Assembly: GCA_047777475.1 (NCBI GenBank)
Contig: JBKEET010000008.1
Coordinates: 17,562 to 81,561 of the forward strand
Direction: 5' to 3'
Length of the DNA stretch: 64,000 bases
DNA from: Sutterella sp047777475
Lineage (GTDB): Bacteria > Pseudomonadota > Gammaproteobacteria > Burkholderiales > Burkholderiaceae_F
Positions 22,147-31,099 of the stretch are shown here, piece by piece. The position numbers and the translations under genes were made by a program. Each line of letters opens with the position of its first letter. Position 1 is the first letter of the stretch. The notes beneath the pieces were generated by a model that saw nothing but the letters and a program-made list of their open reading frames with translations, did not search any database and was not told the origin of the DNA.

Positions 22147-24522
22147 TCAGTTCTTGCCCGCCGCATGGCGGCGCTCGGGCGGCAGGCCCGCTTCGAACGT
22201 GCGCTTCACCGAGATCGCGTCGGAGCGCTCGCTGATCATGCGCATGACGTGGCCGAGCTGGCTCTTGTCGCGCACCTGCACGATGAGGCGCAGGTACTTG
22301 TCGGGATACTCGTCGTCGATCACGAGGCCGGTGATGCTCGAGTGTGCCTCGGCGACCGCCGTGGCGACGGCCGCGACCCCGGCCCGCGGGTTCGCGATGC
22401 GCACGGAAAGCGGCGCGGCGTACGTGGTGAAGTTCTGGTTGGGCGCCCAGTCGACCTTCATCCAGCGCGAGGGCTCGGCCTGCATGGCGTGGCGGGCGTG
22501 AGGGCAGTCGGCGCGGTGGATTTCCAGACCGTGGCCGGAGCGGCTGTAGCCGACGATTTCGTCGCCAGGGATCGGGTAGCAGCACTGCGAAAGCTCGACG
22601 GCGACGCCTTCGTTGCCGCGGATCATGACCTTCGGGAGCTGCTCGGCGGGCGCTTCGCCGCCCTCGGCTTCGTGGATCATGCTCACCAGGCGGTGGAACA
22701 CCGCCGCGGGCAGGTCCTTGCCGAGGCCGATCGAGGCGTAGAGCGAGTCGAGGCTCTCGACGCTCAGCTCGTTCTCGATGCGGTGCCAGACGTCGTCGGG
22801 CACCGTTTCGAGCGCGATGTGGTTTTCGTCGGCGAGGTGCTCGAGCGCCTTGCGGCCGAGCGCCACCGATTCCTCGTAGCGGCAGTTCCTGAGGTACTGC
22901 CGGATTTCGGCGCGGGCGCGTCCCGAGCGCACGAACTCGAGCCACTCGGGCGAGGGGGCTGCGTTCTTGTCGGTGAGGATCTCGACCATGTCGCCGTTGC
23001 TGAGCGGCTTCGAGAGCGGCTGCGGCTCGCCGTTGATGCGGCAGCCCACGGCCGTGTTGCCGATCTCGGTGTGCACCTGGTAGGCGAAGTCGACCGCCGT
23101 GCTGCCCTTCGGCACCGAGACGAGCTTGCCGCGCGGCGTGAAGACGTAGATGCGGTTCGGGAAGAGGTCGACCTTGATGTTCTCGATGAACTCGCCGCTG
23201 TCGGCCGTCGTGCTCTGGATCTCCATGAGGCTCTTGAGCCAGGCGGCGGTGCGCGACTGGATGTCGGCGGTGTTGACGTCGTTCTTGAAGAGCCACTGCG
23301 TGAGCAGGCCGTACTCGGCGATGCGGTGCATCTCCTCGGTGCGGATCTGGAACTCGACGGGCACGCCCTTGGGGCCGATCACCGTCGTATGCAGGCTCTG
23401 GTAGCCGTTCGTCTTAGGGATCGCGATGAAGTCCTTGAAGCGGCGGTGCACGGGCTTGTAGAGCGCATGCAGGGCGCCGAGCGTGAGGTAGCAGTCGTTG
23501 ACCGAGCGCACGATGACGCGGAAGCCGTAGATGTCGAGCGCTTCGCTGAAGGACTGGTGGCTCTCGCGCATCTTGTTGTAGATGCCGTAGATCGTGCGGT
23601 CGCGGCCGATGATGCGGTTGCGGATGTGCCGGGCGTTAAGGAAGTCGCGCGTCTCGCGCAGGATGCGCTCGAGGATCGCGCGCCGTTCGTTGCGCTGCTT
23701 GAGCACGTGGGTGTAGAGCACCTGGTAGCGGAGCGGGTAGCGGTTCGCGAAGCTCAGCTCCTGCAGCTCGCGGAAAACGTTGTTGAGGCCGAGGCGGTGC
23801 GCGATCGGCACGTAGATCTCGAGCGTTTCCTTGGCGATGCGGGCGCGCTTTTCGGGGCGCATCACGCCGAGCGTGCGCATGTTGTGGATGCGGTCGGCGA
23901 GCTTCACGATGATGACGCGCACGTCGCGCGACATCGCGAGCAGCATCTTGCGGAAGCTTTCGGCCTGCGCGGTCTGGACGCTCGAGAACTTGAGCTTGTC
24001 GAGCTTGCTCACGCCGTCGACGAGGTTGGCCACCTCGACGCCGAAGTGCTCGACCATGTCCTGCTTGCTCGTCGGCGTGTCCTCGAGCACGTCGTGCATG
24101 AGGCCCGCCTCGACGGTCTGCGCGTCCATCTTCCAGGAGGCGAGGATCGTCGCGACGGCGAGCGGATGGGTGATGTAGGGCTCGCCCGACTTGCGGAACT
24201 GCCCGAGGTGGGCGGCGTCGGCGTAGCGGTAAGCCTCGCGGACTTTCTCGACGTCGGCGGGCGACATGTAAAGCTTGCAGCGCGTGACGAGGTCGCTCGC
24301 CGTCGTGATGGCGACGGGCGCCTTGGGCGTGAAGAGCGGCAGGTCCGCGTCGGGGAGCGACACGGAGGAAGGGATGCTCGGCGCGGGCGCGTCCGAGCGG
24401 GGCTTGGGAGCCCGGAACGGGGCGACCGGCGCGGGCTGCACAAAATCCTGCGGCATGATCGAGACGCCGTCCTCGGGCGTCGCATACATGTCGTCGGGAT
24501 AAGCTGTTCGATCCGCCGTCAT
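22147..24522 (-). CDS. spoT: Bifunctional (p)ppGpp synthetase/hydrolase SpoT
   Basis: Makes and degrades the stringent-response alarmone. Domains in order: HD hydrolase with an intact metal site (MHDVLEDTP, H143-D144 and E147-D148 from the chosen start), synthetase (YGFRVIVRSVNDCY and FKDFIAIPKTNGYQSLHT), TGS (DLFPNRIYVFTPRGKLVSVPKGSTAVDFAY), helical and zinc-finger region (LSQCCYPIPGDEIVGY...HRADCPH), and a C-terminal ACT domain. The intact HD box marks it as SpoT/Rsh-like, not RelA-like. I prefer ATG 24522 (MTADRTAY, 791 aa); a GTG at 24603 sits right behind a hairpin. A Pro/Ala-rich N-terminal stretch of about 70 residues precedes the catalytic part. It follows rpoZ, as in many Proteobacteria. 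Confidence 0.95.
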   Translation of the reverse strand: MTADRTAYPDDMYATPEDGVSIMPQDFVQPAPVAPFRAPKPRSDAPAPSIPSSVSLPDADLPLFTPKAPVAITTASDLVTRCKLYMSPADVEKVREAYRYADAAHLGQFRKSGEPYITHPLAVATILASWKMDAQTVEAGLMHDVLEDTPTSKQDMVEHFGVEVANLVDGVSKLDKLKFSSVQTAQAESFRKMLLAMSRDVRVIIVKLADRIHNMRTLGVMRPEKRARIAKETLEIYVPIAHRLGLNNVFRELQELSFANRYPLRYQVLYTHVLKQRNERRAILERILRETRDFLNARHIRNRIIGRDRTIYGIYNKMRESHQSFSEALDIYGFRVIVRSVNDCYLTLGALHALYKPVHRRFKDFIAIPKTNGYQSLHTTVIGPKGVPVEFQIRTEEMHRIAEYGLLTQWLFKNDVNTADIQSRTAAWLKSLMEIQSTTADSGEFIENIKVDLFPNRIYVFTPRGKLVSVPKGSTAVDFAYQVHTEIGNTAVGCRINGEPQPLSKPLSNGDMVEILTDKNAAPSPEWLEFVRSGRARAEIRQYLRNCRYEESVALGRKALEHLADENHIALETVPDDVWHRIENELSVESLDSLYASIGLGKDLPAAVFHRLVSMIHEAEGGEAPAEQLPKVMIRGNEGVAVELSQCCYPIPGDEIVGYSRSGHGLEIHRADCPHARHAMQAEPSRWMKVDWAPNQNFTTYAAPLSVRIANPRAGVAAVATAVAEAHSSITGLVIDDEYPDKYLRLIVQVRDKSQLGHVMRMISERSDAISVKRTFEAGLPPERRHAAGKN

Positions 24523-24606
24523 AACAAAATGTCCGTAAAAGAGGGGTCTGGGCCGCGGGTCTTTTGCGCCCGCGTTCTTATTGCCGCAAGCGGCAGCGAG
24601 CACCTA

Positions 24607-24660
24607 AACAAAAGGGCCGGTCGCATCGCCGACTTTCACGGCATGACGCTCCGGCCCGAT
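24607..24660 (-). terminator. Hairpin between rpoZ and spoT
   Basis: Stem GGGCCGG/CCGGCCC (24614-24620 and 24651-24657); read on the minus strand it is followed by TTTTGTTT. It may attenuate transcription from gmk-rpoZ into spoT. Confidence 0.55.
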
Positions 24661-24692
24661 GAAAGAGTGCTTCTTAGAGTTTACTACGGCAC

Positions 24693-24893
24693 TCAGGGAA
24701 CCCGTTTAAGCATTTCCAATCCGACTTCTCCCTTGGCGATCTCGCGCAGGGCGGTCACCGTGGGCTTGTCCTTGGTGTCGACCTTCGGCGCATAGCCCTG
24801 CGAGAGCTGGCGCGCGCGGTAGGCGGCGACGAGAACCATCTGGAAGCGGTTCGGGATCTTTTTCAGGCAATCATCAACAGTAATACGAGCCAT
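24693..24893 (-). CDS. rpoZ: RNA polymerase omega subunit
   Basis: 66-aa omega subunit, which helps assemble RNA polymerase by folding beta'. The conserved MARITVDDCLKKIPNRFQMVLVAAYRARQL and the KPTVTALREIAKGEVG segment are present, and the length is as in other Betaproteobacteria. It lies between gmk and spoT on the same strand, the standard order; coupling to spoT fits omega's part in ppGpp sensing in Proteobacteria. Confidence 0.97.
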   Translation of the reverse strand: MARITVDDCLKKIPNRFQMVLVAAYRARQLSQGYAPKVDTKDKPTVTALREIAKGEVGLEMLKRVP

Positions 24894-24951
24894 GACTTTG
24901 AACGTATGTCAGTAAAAAAAGGGGTTTTTCGGCGCCTCGGCGGGGCATTCT

Positions 24952-25605
24952 TCAGAGGGGAATGCCCAGACTGATGAATTTTTCGCGGTGACGCACCGCC
25001 TGCTGCTGGAAGGCAAGGCGGCTGGCGATGACGATCGCCTGCATCTGGTTGAGGGCCGTGTCGAAATCTTCGTTGATTATAACGTATTCAAATTCGGGGG
25101 CGTGCGACATCTCGGCGCCCGCGCCGAGCAGGCGGCGCGTGATCGTCGCCTCGGAATCCGTGCCGCGGTGGTGCAGGCGCCAGTCGAGCGCCTCGATCGA
25201 GGGCGGCAGGATGAAGATGCCCACGGTGTGCGTGAAGTGCTGGCGCACCTGGCGCGCGCCCTGCCAGTCGATCTCGAGCAGGACGTCGTTGCCCTGGGCG
25301 ATCTGGCGCTCGATCCAGATGCGGCTCGTGCCGTAGTAGTGGCCGTGGACGAGGGCGCTCTCGAGGAACTCGCCGCGCTCGCGCATGGCGAGGAACTCGG
25401 GCTCGCTCACGAAATGGTACTCGCGCCCGTTCGTCTCGCCGGGGCGCGGGTCGCGCGTGGTGTGCGAAATGGAGAGCTTGAGCGAGGGTTCCCGCTTGAG
25501 CAGCGCGTTGACGAGCGAGCTTTTGCCCGCGCCGGAAGGCGCCGTCACGAGGAAAACGCGGCCGGCGTGCTGAACGCCGGACTTAGGGGCTGCTGCATCG
25601 GGCAT
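24952..25605 (-). CDS. gmk: Guanylate kinase
   Basis: Phosphorylates GMP to GDP with ATP. 217 aa from ATG 25605, which has GCGGAGGA 7 nt upstream on the minus strand; a longer frame to 25671 lacks such a site. The P-loop APSGAGKSSL (about residues 21-30), the GMP-binding SHTTRDPRPGETNGREYHFV and the lid region (GTDSEATITRRL) are all intact. First gene of gmk-rpoZ-spoT. Confidence 0.97.
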   Translation of the reverse strand: MPDAAAPKSGVQHAGRVFLVTAPSGAGKSSLVNALLKREPSLKLSISHTTRDPRPGETNGREYHFVSEPEFLAMRERGEFLESALVHGHYYGTSRIWIERQIAQGNDVLLEIDWQGARQVRQHFTHTVGIFILPPSIEALDWRLHHRGTDSEATITRRLLGAGAEMSHAPEFEYVIINEDFDTALNQMQAIVIASRLAFQQQAVRHREKFISLGIPL

Positions 25606-25689
25606 GGACGAATCCTCCGCAAACCGGTAAAGCGGGGGCGGCGCGGCCTGCGGGCCGGTGCCGCCCCTCAAAGAAATGGGATCGCTTAT

Positions 25690-25727
25690 TTTAGCGGAAG
25701 CCGCGCGGCGGCGCGGCTTCCGGAAAA
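25690..25727 (-). terminator. GC hairpin after yicC
   Basis: Stem GGAAGCCGCGC/GCGCGGCTTCC at about 25697-25722, right behind the yicC stop. There is no clear T-run on the minus strand (GCTAAAATAAG), so termination may be weak. Confidence 0.5.
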
Positions 25728-25732
25728 AGGCC

Positions 25733-26632
25733 TCACTCGAGGTTCTGGATCTGCTCGCGCATCTGCTCGATCACGACCTTGAGCGCGAGCGCGGTGTTGG
25801 TCATGTCGATCGCGCTCGCCTTGGAGCCGAGCGTGTTGGCCTCGCGGTTCATCTCCTGGACGAGGAAGTCGAGCCGGCGGCCGACGGCGCCGCCCGCGGC
25901 GAGCACGCGGCGCACTTCGGCGACGTGGGTGAGGAGGCGGTTCATCTCCTCCTCGACGTCCATGCGCAGCGCATAGAGCGTCACTTCCTGGCGGATGCGC
26001 TCGCTCACCTCTTCCTTCGTGAGCGAGCTCTTCTCGGAGAGCGCGTCCGCAAGGGCGCTTTCGAGCCGCTCCTGGAGCTTGTCGGAGAGGTGCTTCAGGA
26101 TCTCGGGCATCTTCGCCGAGAGCGCCTTCACTTCGGCTTCGATCTGGTCGCAGTTCCTGAGAAGCACCTTCGCGAGCGCCTCGCCTTCCCGCTGGCGGGA
26201 GGCGATTGCTTCGTCGAGGGCCTTGCCGAGGATGTCCATGACGGACTTCACGAAGGCGTCCTGGTCGATCTCGGGCGAGGAGAGGACGCCCGGCACGGCG
26301 AGCAGCTCCGCGACCGAAAGCTCGCGGGCGGAAGGCACCGCGTCGAGCACGGCGTTCTGCAGCCCGCGCACGCGCTCGAGCACGGCAGGGTTGATCGAGG
26401 AGGGAGCGGCGTTTTCGTCGATCTTGAGCGAGCCCCTCACTTCCACCTTGCCGCGCGCGATGCGCTTCTGGATGAGGGCGCGCATCTCGGGCTCGGCGGT
26501 GCGCAGCTCCTCGGCGAGCTTGAGCGTGAGATCGAGAAAGCGGGAATTGACGGACCGGAATTCGAGCGTAACGGTTCCGAGCGGCGTGACGCCGGAAGCG
26601 ACGGCGTAGCCGGTCATGCTGGCAACTGCCAT
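25733..26632 (-). CDS. yicC: YicC-family endoribonuclease
   Basis: 299-aa member of the YicC/YloC family, recently recognised as a small-RNA-degrading endoribonuclease. It has the N-terminal signature MTGYA...FEFRSVNSRFLDL (here VTLEFRSVNSRFLDLTLKL), a charged helical middle, and the conserved C-terminal DUF1732 block (GRRLDFLVQEMNREANTLGSKA...VVIEQMREQIQNLE). It ends with a conserved QNLE. It is upstream of gmk on the same strand and divergent from rph, a common neighbour pair. Confidence 0.93.
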   Translation of the reverse strand: MAVASMTGYAVASGVTPLGTVTLEFRSVNSRFLDLTLKLAEELRTAEPEMRALIQKRIARGKVEVRGSLKIDENAAPSSINPAVLERVRGLQNAVLDAVPSARELSVAELLAVPGVLSSPEIDQDAFVKSVMDILGKALDEAIASRQREGEALAKVLLRNCDQIEAEVKALSAKMPEILKHLSDKLQERLESALADALSEKSSLTKEEVSERIRQEVTLYALRMDVEEEMNRLLTHVAEVRRVLAAGGAVGRRLDFLVQEMNREANTLGSKASAIDMTNTALALKVVIEQMREQIQNLE

Positions 26633-26801
26633 GGCGGGCTCCTATAAAAAAACGAGTTTTTAAAAAAGAAGGAAGCGCCGCAGGGGAGTTTGCAGAAAGC
26701 TTAGCTGCGGGGCCTTCGCCTGATTGTAGCGCGGGCCTGCGGGCCCGCCGATGCGCTAGCATTAGGCGCTGCGGATATCCGTTTTATTTCTGAGAGGAAC
26801 C

Positions 26802-27533
26802 ATGACCGAAGAGTTCACCCGCGCCGACGGCCGCGCCGCCGACGAACTGCGCCCGCTCCGCTTCGAGCGGCACTACACCAAGTACGCCGAAGGCAGCGTT
26901 CTAGTCTGTGCGGGCGACACCCGCGTCATCTGCACCGCGAGCGTCACGCCGGGCGTCCCCGGCTGGCTCAAGGGCCGCGGCGAAGGCTGGGTGACGGCCG
27001 AGTACGGGCTGCTGCCGCGCTCGACGGGCACGCGCACCGACCGCGAGGCCGCCCGCGGCAAGCAGACGGGCCGCACGCAGGAGATCCAGCGCCTGATCGG
27101 CCGGAGCCTGCGCGCCGCGGTCGACCGCACGAAACTCGGCGAATACACGATCCAGATCGACTGCGACGTGATCCAGGCCGACGGCGGCACGCGCTGCGCC
27201 TCGATCTCGGGCGCCTGGGTGGCCCTGAAGGACGCGGTCGGCGTGATGCTCGAGAAGGGCATGATCGCCGAGAACCCGCTGGTCGAGCAGATCAGCGCCG
27301 TTTCGGCGGGCATGGTGGGCGGCCGCCCCGTGCTCGACCTCAACTACGTCGAAGACTCCGGCAGCGACACCGACATGAACGTCGTGATGACCGCCGACGG
27401 GCGCTTCGTCGAAGTGCAGGGCACGGCCGAAGGCGAGCCGCTCGCGGCCGACCAGCTCGCCGCCCTCATCGCGCTCGCCCAGAAGGGCAACCGCGAAATC
27501 CAGGCCGCGCAGCGCGAAGCGCTCAAACACTGA
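26802..27533 (+). CDS. rph: Ribonuclease PH
   Basis: 3'-5' phosphorolytic exoribonuclease that trims tRNA 3' extensions. The 243-aa length is normal. The motifs RPLRFERHYTKYAEGSVLV near the N-terminus, EYGLLPRSTGTRTDREA with the phosphate-binding arginines, and DCDVIQADGGTRCASISGAW are intact. GAGAGGAACC precedes ATG 26802. It leads the rph-rdgB-hemW series with 24-nt and overlapping junctions. Confidence 0.97.
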   Translation: MTEEFTRADGRAADELRPLRFERHYTKYAEGSVLVCAGDTRVICTASVTPGVPGWLKGRGEGWVTAEYGLLPRSTGTRTDREAARGKQTGRTQEIQRLIGRSLRAAVDRTKLGEYTIQIDCDVIQADGGTRCASISGAWVALKDAVGVMLEKGMIAENPLVEQISAVSAGMVGGRPVLDLNYVEDSGSDTDMNVVMTADGRFVEVQGTAEGEPLAADQLAALIALAQKGNREIQAAQREALKH

Positions 27534-27557
27534 ATCTCAAAAAAAGGAAACCTGATA

Positions 27558-28157
27558 ATGGAAAAAATGCTCGTTCTCGCCTCGGACAACAAGGGCAAGC
27601 TCCGCGAATTCCAGGCCATGTTCTCGCCCCTCGGGATCAAGGTCACCCCGCAGGGCGCCTACTGCGTCCCCACCAGTCCGGAGCCCTACGGAACGTTCCT
27701 CGAGAACGCCCTGGCGAAGGCCCGCAACGCCGCCCGCGCCACGGGGTTGCCCGCGATGGCCGACGACTCGGGCATCTGCGTGAGGGCCTTGGGCGGCCTG
27801 CCCGGCGTGCATTCCGCGCGCTTCGCGGGCGAGCCCAAGGACGACGACGCCAACAACCGGCTGCTCGTCGAGAAGCTGAGGGGCAAGAGCGACCGCTCGG
27901 CGCACTACGTCTGCGTGCTCGCGGCGGTGCGCACGCCCAACGATCCCGAGCCGCTCATTTCCGTCGGGCGCTGGTTCGGCGAGGTCTGCGAGAAGGCCGC
28001 GGGCGAGGGCGGCTTCGGCTACGACCCGCACTTTTACGTTCCCGAGCTCGGCAAGACCGCCGCCGAGCTTTCGGCCGAGGAGAAAAACCGGCTGAGCCAC
28101 CGCGGCCTCGCCCTCGAAGAGATGATCCCGCAGCTGCGCAGCGTCTGGGGCTGGTGA
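27558..28157 (+). CDS. rdgB: XTP/dITP pyrophosphatase
   Basis: House-cleaning nucleotide pyrophosphatase (199 aa) removing dITP, XTP and dUTP-like substrates. LASDNKGKLREF at the N-terminus is the SxNxxK substrate motif; MADDSGICVRALGGLPGVHSARFAG and EGGFGYDPHFYVPELGKTAAELS are the other signatures. It follows rph after a 24-nt gap containing AAAGGAAACC, and its stop overlaps the hemW start (TGATG). Confidence 0.97.
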   Translation: MEKMLVLASDNKGKLREFQAMFSPLGIKVTPQGAYCVPTSPEPYGTFLENALAKARNAARATGLPAMADDSGICVRALGGLPGVHSARFAGEPKDDDANNRLLVEKLRGKSDRSAHYVCVLAAVRTPNDPEPLISVGRWFGEVCEKAAGEGGFGYDPHFYVPELGKTAAELSAEEKNRLSHRGLALEEMIPQLRSVWGW

Positions 28158-29317
28158 TGCCCGCCTTTTCCGCACGGGCGATCGCGGCGATCCCGCTTTC
28201 GCTTTACCTGCACTGGCCGTGGTGCGTGCGCAAGTGCCCGTACTGCGACTTCAACTCGCACGCCGCGCCGCCGGGCCTCGACGAAGGGGGCTACGCCGAC
28301 GCGGTGCTCCGCGACATGGACGGATGGCTCGGGCGCACGCAGGGGCGCCCTCTCGCCTCGATTTTCATCGGCGGCGGCACGCCGAGCCTCATGTCGGGGC
28401 GCACCGTCGCGCGCCTCATCGAGGGCGCGAAGGCGCGCTTCGGGCTTGCGCCCGGCTGCGAGATCACGCTCGAGGCCAATCCCGGCACGGTCGACGAGGC
28501 GAAATTCGCCGCGTTCCGCGAGGCGGGCGTCAACCGCCTCTCGATCGGCGTGCAGAGCTTCAGCGACGCGCGGCTCAAGGCGATCGGGCGCATCCACGAC
28601 GCCGCGCAGGCGAGGTCGGCCGTGAAAAGCGCCGCGCGCTTCTTCGACAACTTCAACCTCGACCTGATGTTCGCGCTTCCCGGCGAGACGCTCGAAGGCG
28701 TGCTCGCCGACGCCGCCGAGGCGGCCGCAAGCGGCGCGACGCACCTTTCCTTTTACCAGCTCACGATCGAGCCCGGCACGGCCTTTGCGAAGCGCCTGCC
28801 CGCGGGGCTCCCCGACGCGGACGCGGCCGCCGACATGAGCGACGCGGCGGGCGAGGCGCTCGGGGCGGCGGGCTTCGAGCACTACGAAGTCTCGGGCTAC
28901 GCAAAGCCCGGGCACCGCTGCCGCCACAACCTCAACTACTGGCTTTTCGGCGACTACCTCGCCGCCGGCGCGGGCGCGCACGGCAAGCTCACCGAGCCCT
29001 CGGGCATCGTGCGCGAGCGCCGCTTCGCCTCGCCGCGGCTCTACGTCCCCGCCGCGCTCAAGGGGCAGGGCGCCGAGGAAGTGCGCCGCGTCGAAGAGCG
29101 CGACCTGCCCTTCGAATTCATGCTCAACGCGCTCCGGCTGCGCGAGGGCGTGCCCGCCTCGCTTTTCGAAGAGCGCACCGGAATGATGCTTTCAAAAATC
29201 GATCCGATCCTCGCCGACCTCCGCGCAAAGGGCCTTCTCGAGCGCGATCCGGCGCTTCTGCGCCCCACGGCGCGGGGCCGCGCCTTCCTTTCCGACGTCC
29301 AGGAAGCCTTCCTCTGA
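28157..29317 (+). CDS. hemW: Radical SAM heme chaperone HemW
   Basis: HemW (formerly called HemN-like) is a radical-SAM-fold protein that inserts heme into respiratory enzymes. The cluster motif CVRKCPYCDFNSH (CxxxCxxCxF), FIGGGTPSLMS and the HemW-typical HNLNYWLFGDYLAAGAGAHG are present. It lacks the features of true coproporphyrinogen dehydrogenase HemN and is shorter (386 aa). ATG 28157 overlaps the rdgB stop as TGATG; a GTG one codon upstream is possible. Confidence 0.93.
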   Translation: MPAFSARAIAAIPLSLYLHWPWCVRKCPYCDFNSHAAPPGLDEGGYADAVLRDMDGWLGRTQGRPLASIFIGGGTPSLMSGRTVARLIEGAKARFGLAPGCEITLEANPGTVDEAKFAAFREAGVNRLSIGVQSFSDARLKAIGRIHDAAQARSAVKSAARFFDNFNLDLMFALPGETLEGVLADAAEAAASGATHLSFYQLTIEPGTAFAKRLPAGLPDADAAADMSDAAGEALGAAGFEHYEVSGYAKPGHRCRHNLNYWLFGDYLAAGAGAHGKLTEPSGIVRERRFASPRLYVPAALKGQGAEEVRRVEERDLPFEFMLNALRLREGVPASLFEERTGMMLSKIDPILADLRAKGLLERDPALLRPTARGRAFLSDVQEAFL

Positions 29318-29360
29318 GCCGTCCCGAAATCCCGCTTTTAGGGCACCGGGGCTGTTAAAA

Positions 29361-29410
29361 TGCACCAAATCGGTGCGATAATCCGCAATGTTCTGACGAA
29401 TTTTGGTGCG
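29361..29410 (+). promoter_or_regulatory. NtrC enhancer: two sites upstream of glnA
   Basis: Site 1 at 29361-29377 is TGCACCAAATCGGTGCG, nearly the consensus TGCACC-N5-GGTGCA. Site 2 at 29394-29410 keeps the right half (GGTGCG) with a degenerate left half. Their centres are 33 bp apart, three helical turns, and site 1 lies about 140 bp upstream of the expected start point, the same geometry as the E. coli glnA enhancer. Confidence 0.85.
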
Positions 29411-29481
29411 CGCTCTTTCGCTGCGCGCGCCGCCGAAGAGAAAAATTTCGAAAAATCGATCGCTTGCGAGCGCTTTTCGTT

Positions 29482-29498
29482 TTGGCACGCTTCTTGCT
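29482..29498 (+). promoter_or_regulatory. Sigma-54 promoter of glnA
   Basis: TTGGCACGCTTCTTGCT matches the -24/-12 consensus TTGGCACG-N4-TTGCW at every key base: GG at 29484-29485 and GC at 29496-29497 are correctly spaced. Expected transcription start near 29510. Nitrogen limitation should activate it through NtrC bound at 29361-29410. Confidence 0.92.
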
Positions 29499-29599
29499 TT
29501 TTAAACGGGCAGGCGGCCGCTTCGGCCGCTTGAACGAAAGCCCGCGCGGCACGGCGCCCGAGAGCGCCAGGGCCGGCACCGCTACTCTAAAGGAGATTA

Positions 29600-31015
29600 A
29601 TGATGACGTCCGCTGCTGATGTTCTGCAGATGATCAAGGACAATGATGTCAAGTTCGTGGATCTGCGACTGACGGATATCGCCGGCAAGGAAATGCACCT
29701 TACCGTTCCCGCCTCCCATATCGACGAGGACACCTTCGAGCTCGGCCAGCCCTTCGACGGTTCTTCCTTCCGCGGATGGCGCGGCATCGAGGCCTCCGAC
29801 ATGCTGCTCATGCCCGACCCCGAGACCGCCCGCATGGATCCGTTCCGCGAGGCCAACACGCTCGTGCTGCAGTGCGACGTCAACGAGCCCGCGACGGGCA
29901 AGGCCTACAACCGCGACCCGCGCGGCATCGCCAAGCGCGCCGAGGCCTACCTGAAGTCGACCGGCATCGGCGACACTGCCTACTTCGGCCCGGAACCCGA
30001 ATTCTTCATCTTCGACTCCGTCAAGTGGGATCACCGCATGGGCAAGAGCGGCTACGAGATCGAAAGCGAAGAAGGCCCGTGGGCCACCGGCGCTGACACC
30101 GAAGGCGGCAACCTCGGCTACCACCACCGCGTCAAGGGCGGCTACTTCCCGGTCTCCCCGGTCGACTCGTTCGCCGACATGCGCGCCGAGATGTGCCAGC
30201 TGCTCGAGCAGCAGGGCGTGCCCGTCGAAATCCACCACCACGAGGTGGGCGGCGCCGGCCAGTGCGAGATCGGCACGCGCTTCTCCACGCTCACGCAGCG
30301 CGCCGACTGGACGCAGATCCTCAAGTACACGGTGCAGAACGTGGCGGTCGCCTACGGCAAGACCGCGACCTTCATGCCCAAGCCGATCGAAGGCGACAAC
30401 GGCTCCGGCATGCACTGCAACCAGTCCGTGTGGAAGGACGGCCAGAACCTCTTCGTCGGCAACGGCTACGCCGGCCTCTCGGAGACGGCGCTCTACTACA
30501 TCGGCGGCATCATCAAGCACGCCCGCGCCTTGAACGCCCTCACCAACCCGTCGGTCAACTCTTACCGCCGCCTGGTGCCGGGCTTCGAAGCGCCGGTGAA
30601 GCTCGCCTACTCGTCCTGCAACCGCTCCGCGTCGATCCGCATCCCGCACGTCAACAACCCGAAGGCGCGCCGCATCGAAGTCCGCTTCCCGGACCCGAGC
30701 GCGAACTCCTACCTCGCCTTCGCCGCGCTGCTGATGGCCGGCCTCGACGGCATCCAGAACAAGATTCATCCGGGCGAGCCCGCCACGAAGAACCTGTACG
30801 ACCTGCCGCCCGAAGAAAACGCCAAGATCCCGACGGTGTGCGCCTCGCTCGACCAGGCCCTCGAGTACCTTGAAAAGGATCACGAGTTCCTGACGCGCGG
30901 CGGCGTGTTCAGCGACGAGTTCATCGACGCGTTCATCGCGCTCAAGATGGAAGAAGTGACCGCCTTCCGCAGCGCGGTCACCGCCCTTGACTTCGATTAC
31001 TACTACGCCCTCTGA
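29600..31015 (+). CDS. glnA: Glutamine synthetase, type I
   Basis: Assimilates ammonia into glutamine; dodecameric cytoplasmic enzyme of 471 aa, the usual GSI-beta length. Signatures are FDGSSFRGWRGIEASDM, YFGPEPEFFIFD (metal-binding Glu), the NGSGMHCNQS loop, and the adenylylation site NLYDLPPEE with Tyr400, so activity should be controlled by GlnE adenylylation. Expression is from the sigma-54 promoter above. It is followed by a terminator-like hairpin and ntrB-ntrC. Confidence 0.98.
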   Translation: MMTSAADVLQMIKDNDVKFVDLRLTDIAGKEMHLTVPASHIDEDTFELGQPFDGSSFRGWRGIEASDMLLMPDPETARMDPFREANTLVLQCDVNEPATGKAYNRDPRGIAKRAEAYLKSTGIGDTAYFGPEPEFFIFDSVKWDHRMGKSGYEIESEEGPWATGADTEGGNLGYHHRVKGGYFPVSPVDSFADMRAEMCQLLEQQGVPVEIHHHEVGGAGQCEIGTRFSTLTQRADWTQILKYTVQNVAVAYGKTATFMPKPIEGDNGSGMHCNQSVWKDGQNLFVGNGYAGLSETALYYIGGIIKHARALNALTNPSVNSYRRLVPGFEAPVKLAYSSCNRSASIRIPHVNNPKARRIEVRFPDPSANSYLAFAALLMAGLDGIQNKIHPGEPATKNLYDLPPEENAKIPTVCASLDQALEYLEKDHEFLTRGGVFSDEFIDAFIALKMEEVTAFRSAVTALDFDYYYAL

Positions 31016-31044
31016 TCCCCGGCGGGGCATCGGAGCCTGAGATC

Positions 31045-31083
31045 CGCGGGCGCGGCCTTCACCGGCCGTCGCCCGCGTTTTTG
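31045..31083 (+). terminator. Internal terminator between glnA and ntrB
   Basis: Stem CGCGGGCG...CGCCCGCG with an inner CGGCC/GGCCG pairing (31045-31077), followed directly by TTTTT. It should lower read-through from glnA into ntrBC, as the glnA-glnL attenuator does in enteric bacteria. The ntrB ribosome site lies immediately after it. Confidence 0.85.
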
Positions 31084-31099
31084 ACGGAGGTAATCGAAC

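Larger units (their letters stand above)
29318..29599 (+). other. glnA control region (282 nt)
   Basis: Gene-free region between hemW and glnA. It contains a perfect-form NtrC site, a second weaker one, and a sigma-54 promoter, listed separately. The transcript would have a leader of about 90 nt before AAAGGAG at 29590-29596 and the glnA ATG. Confidence 0.85.
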
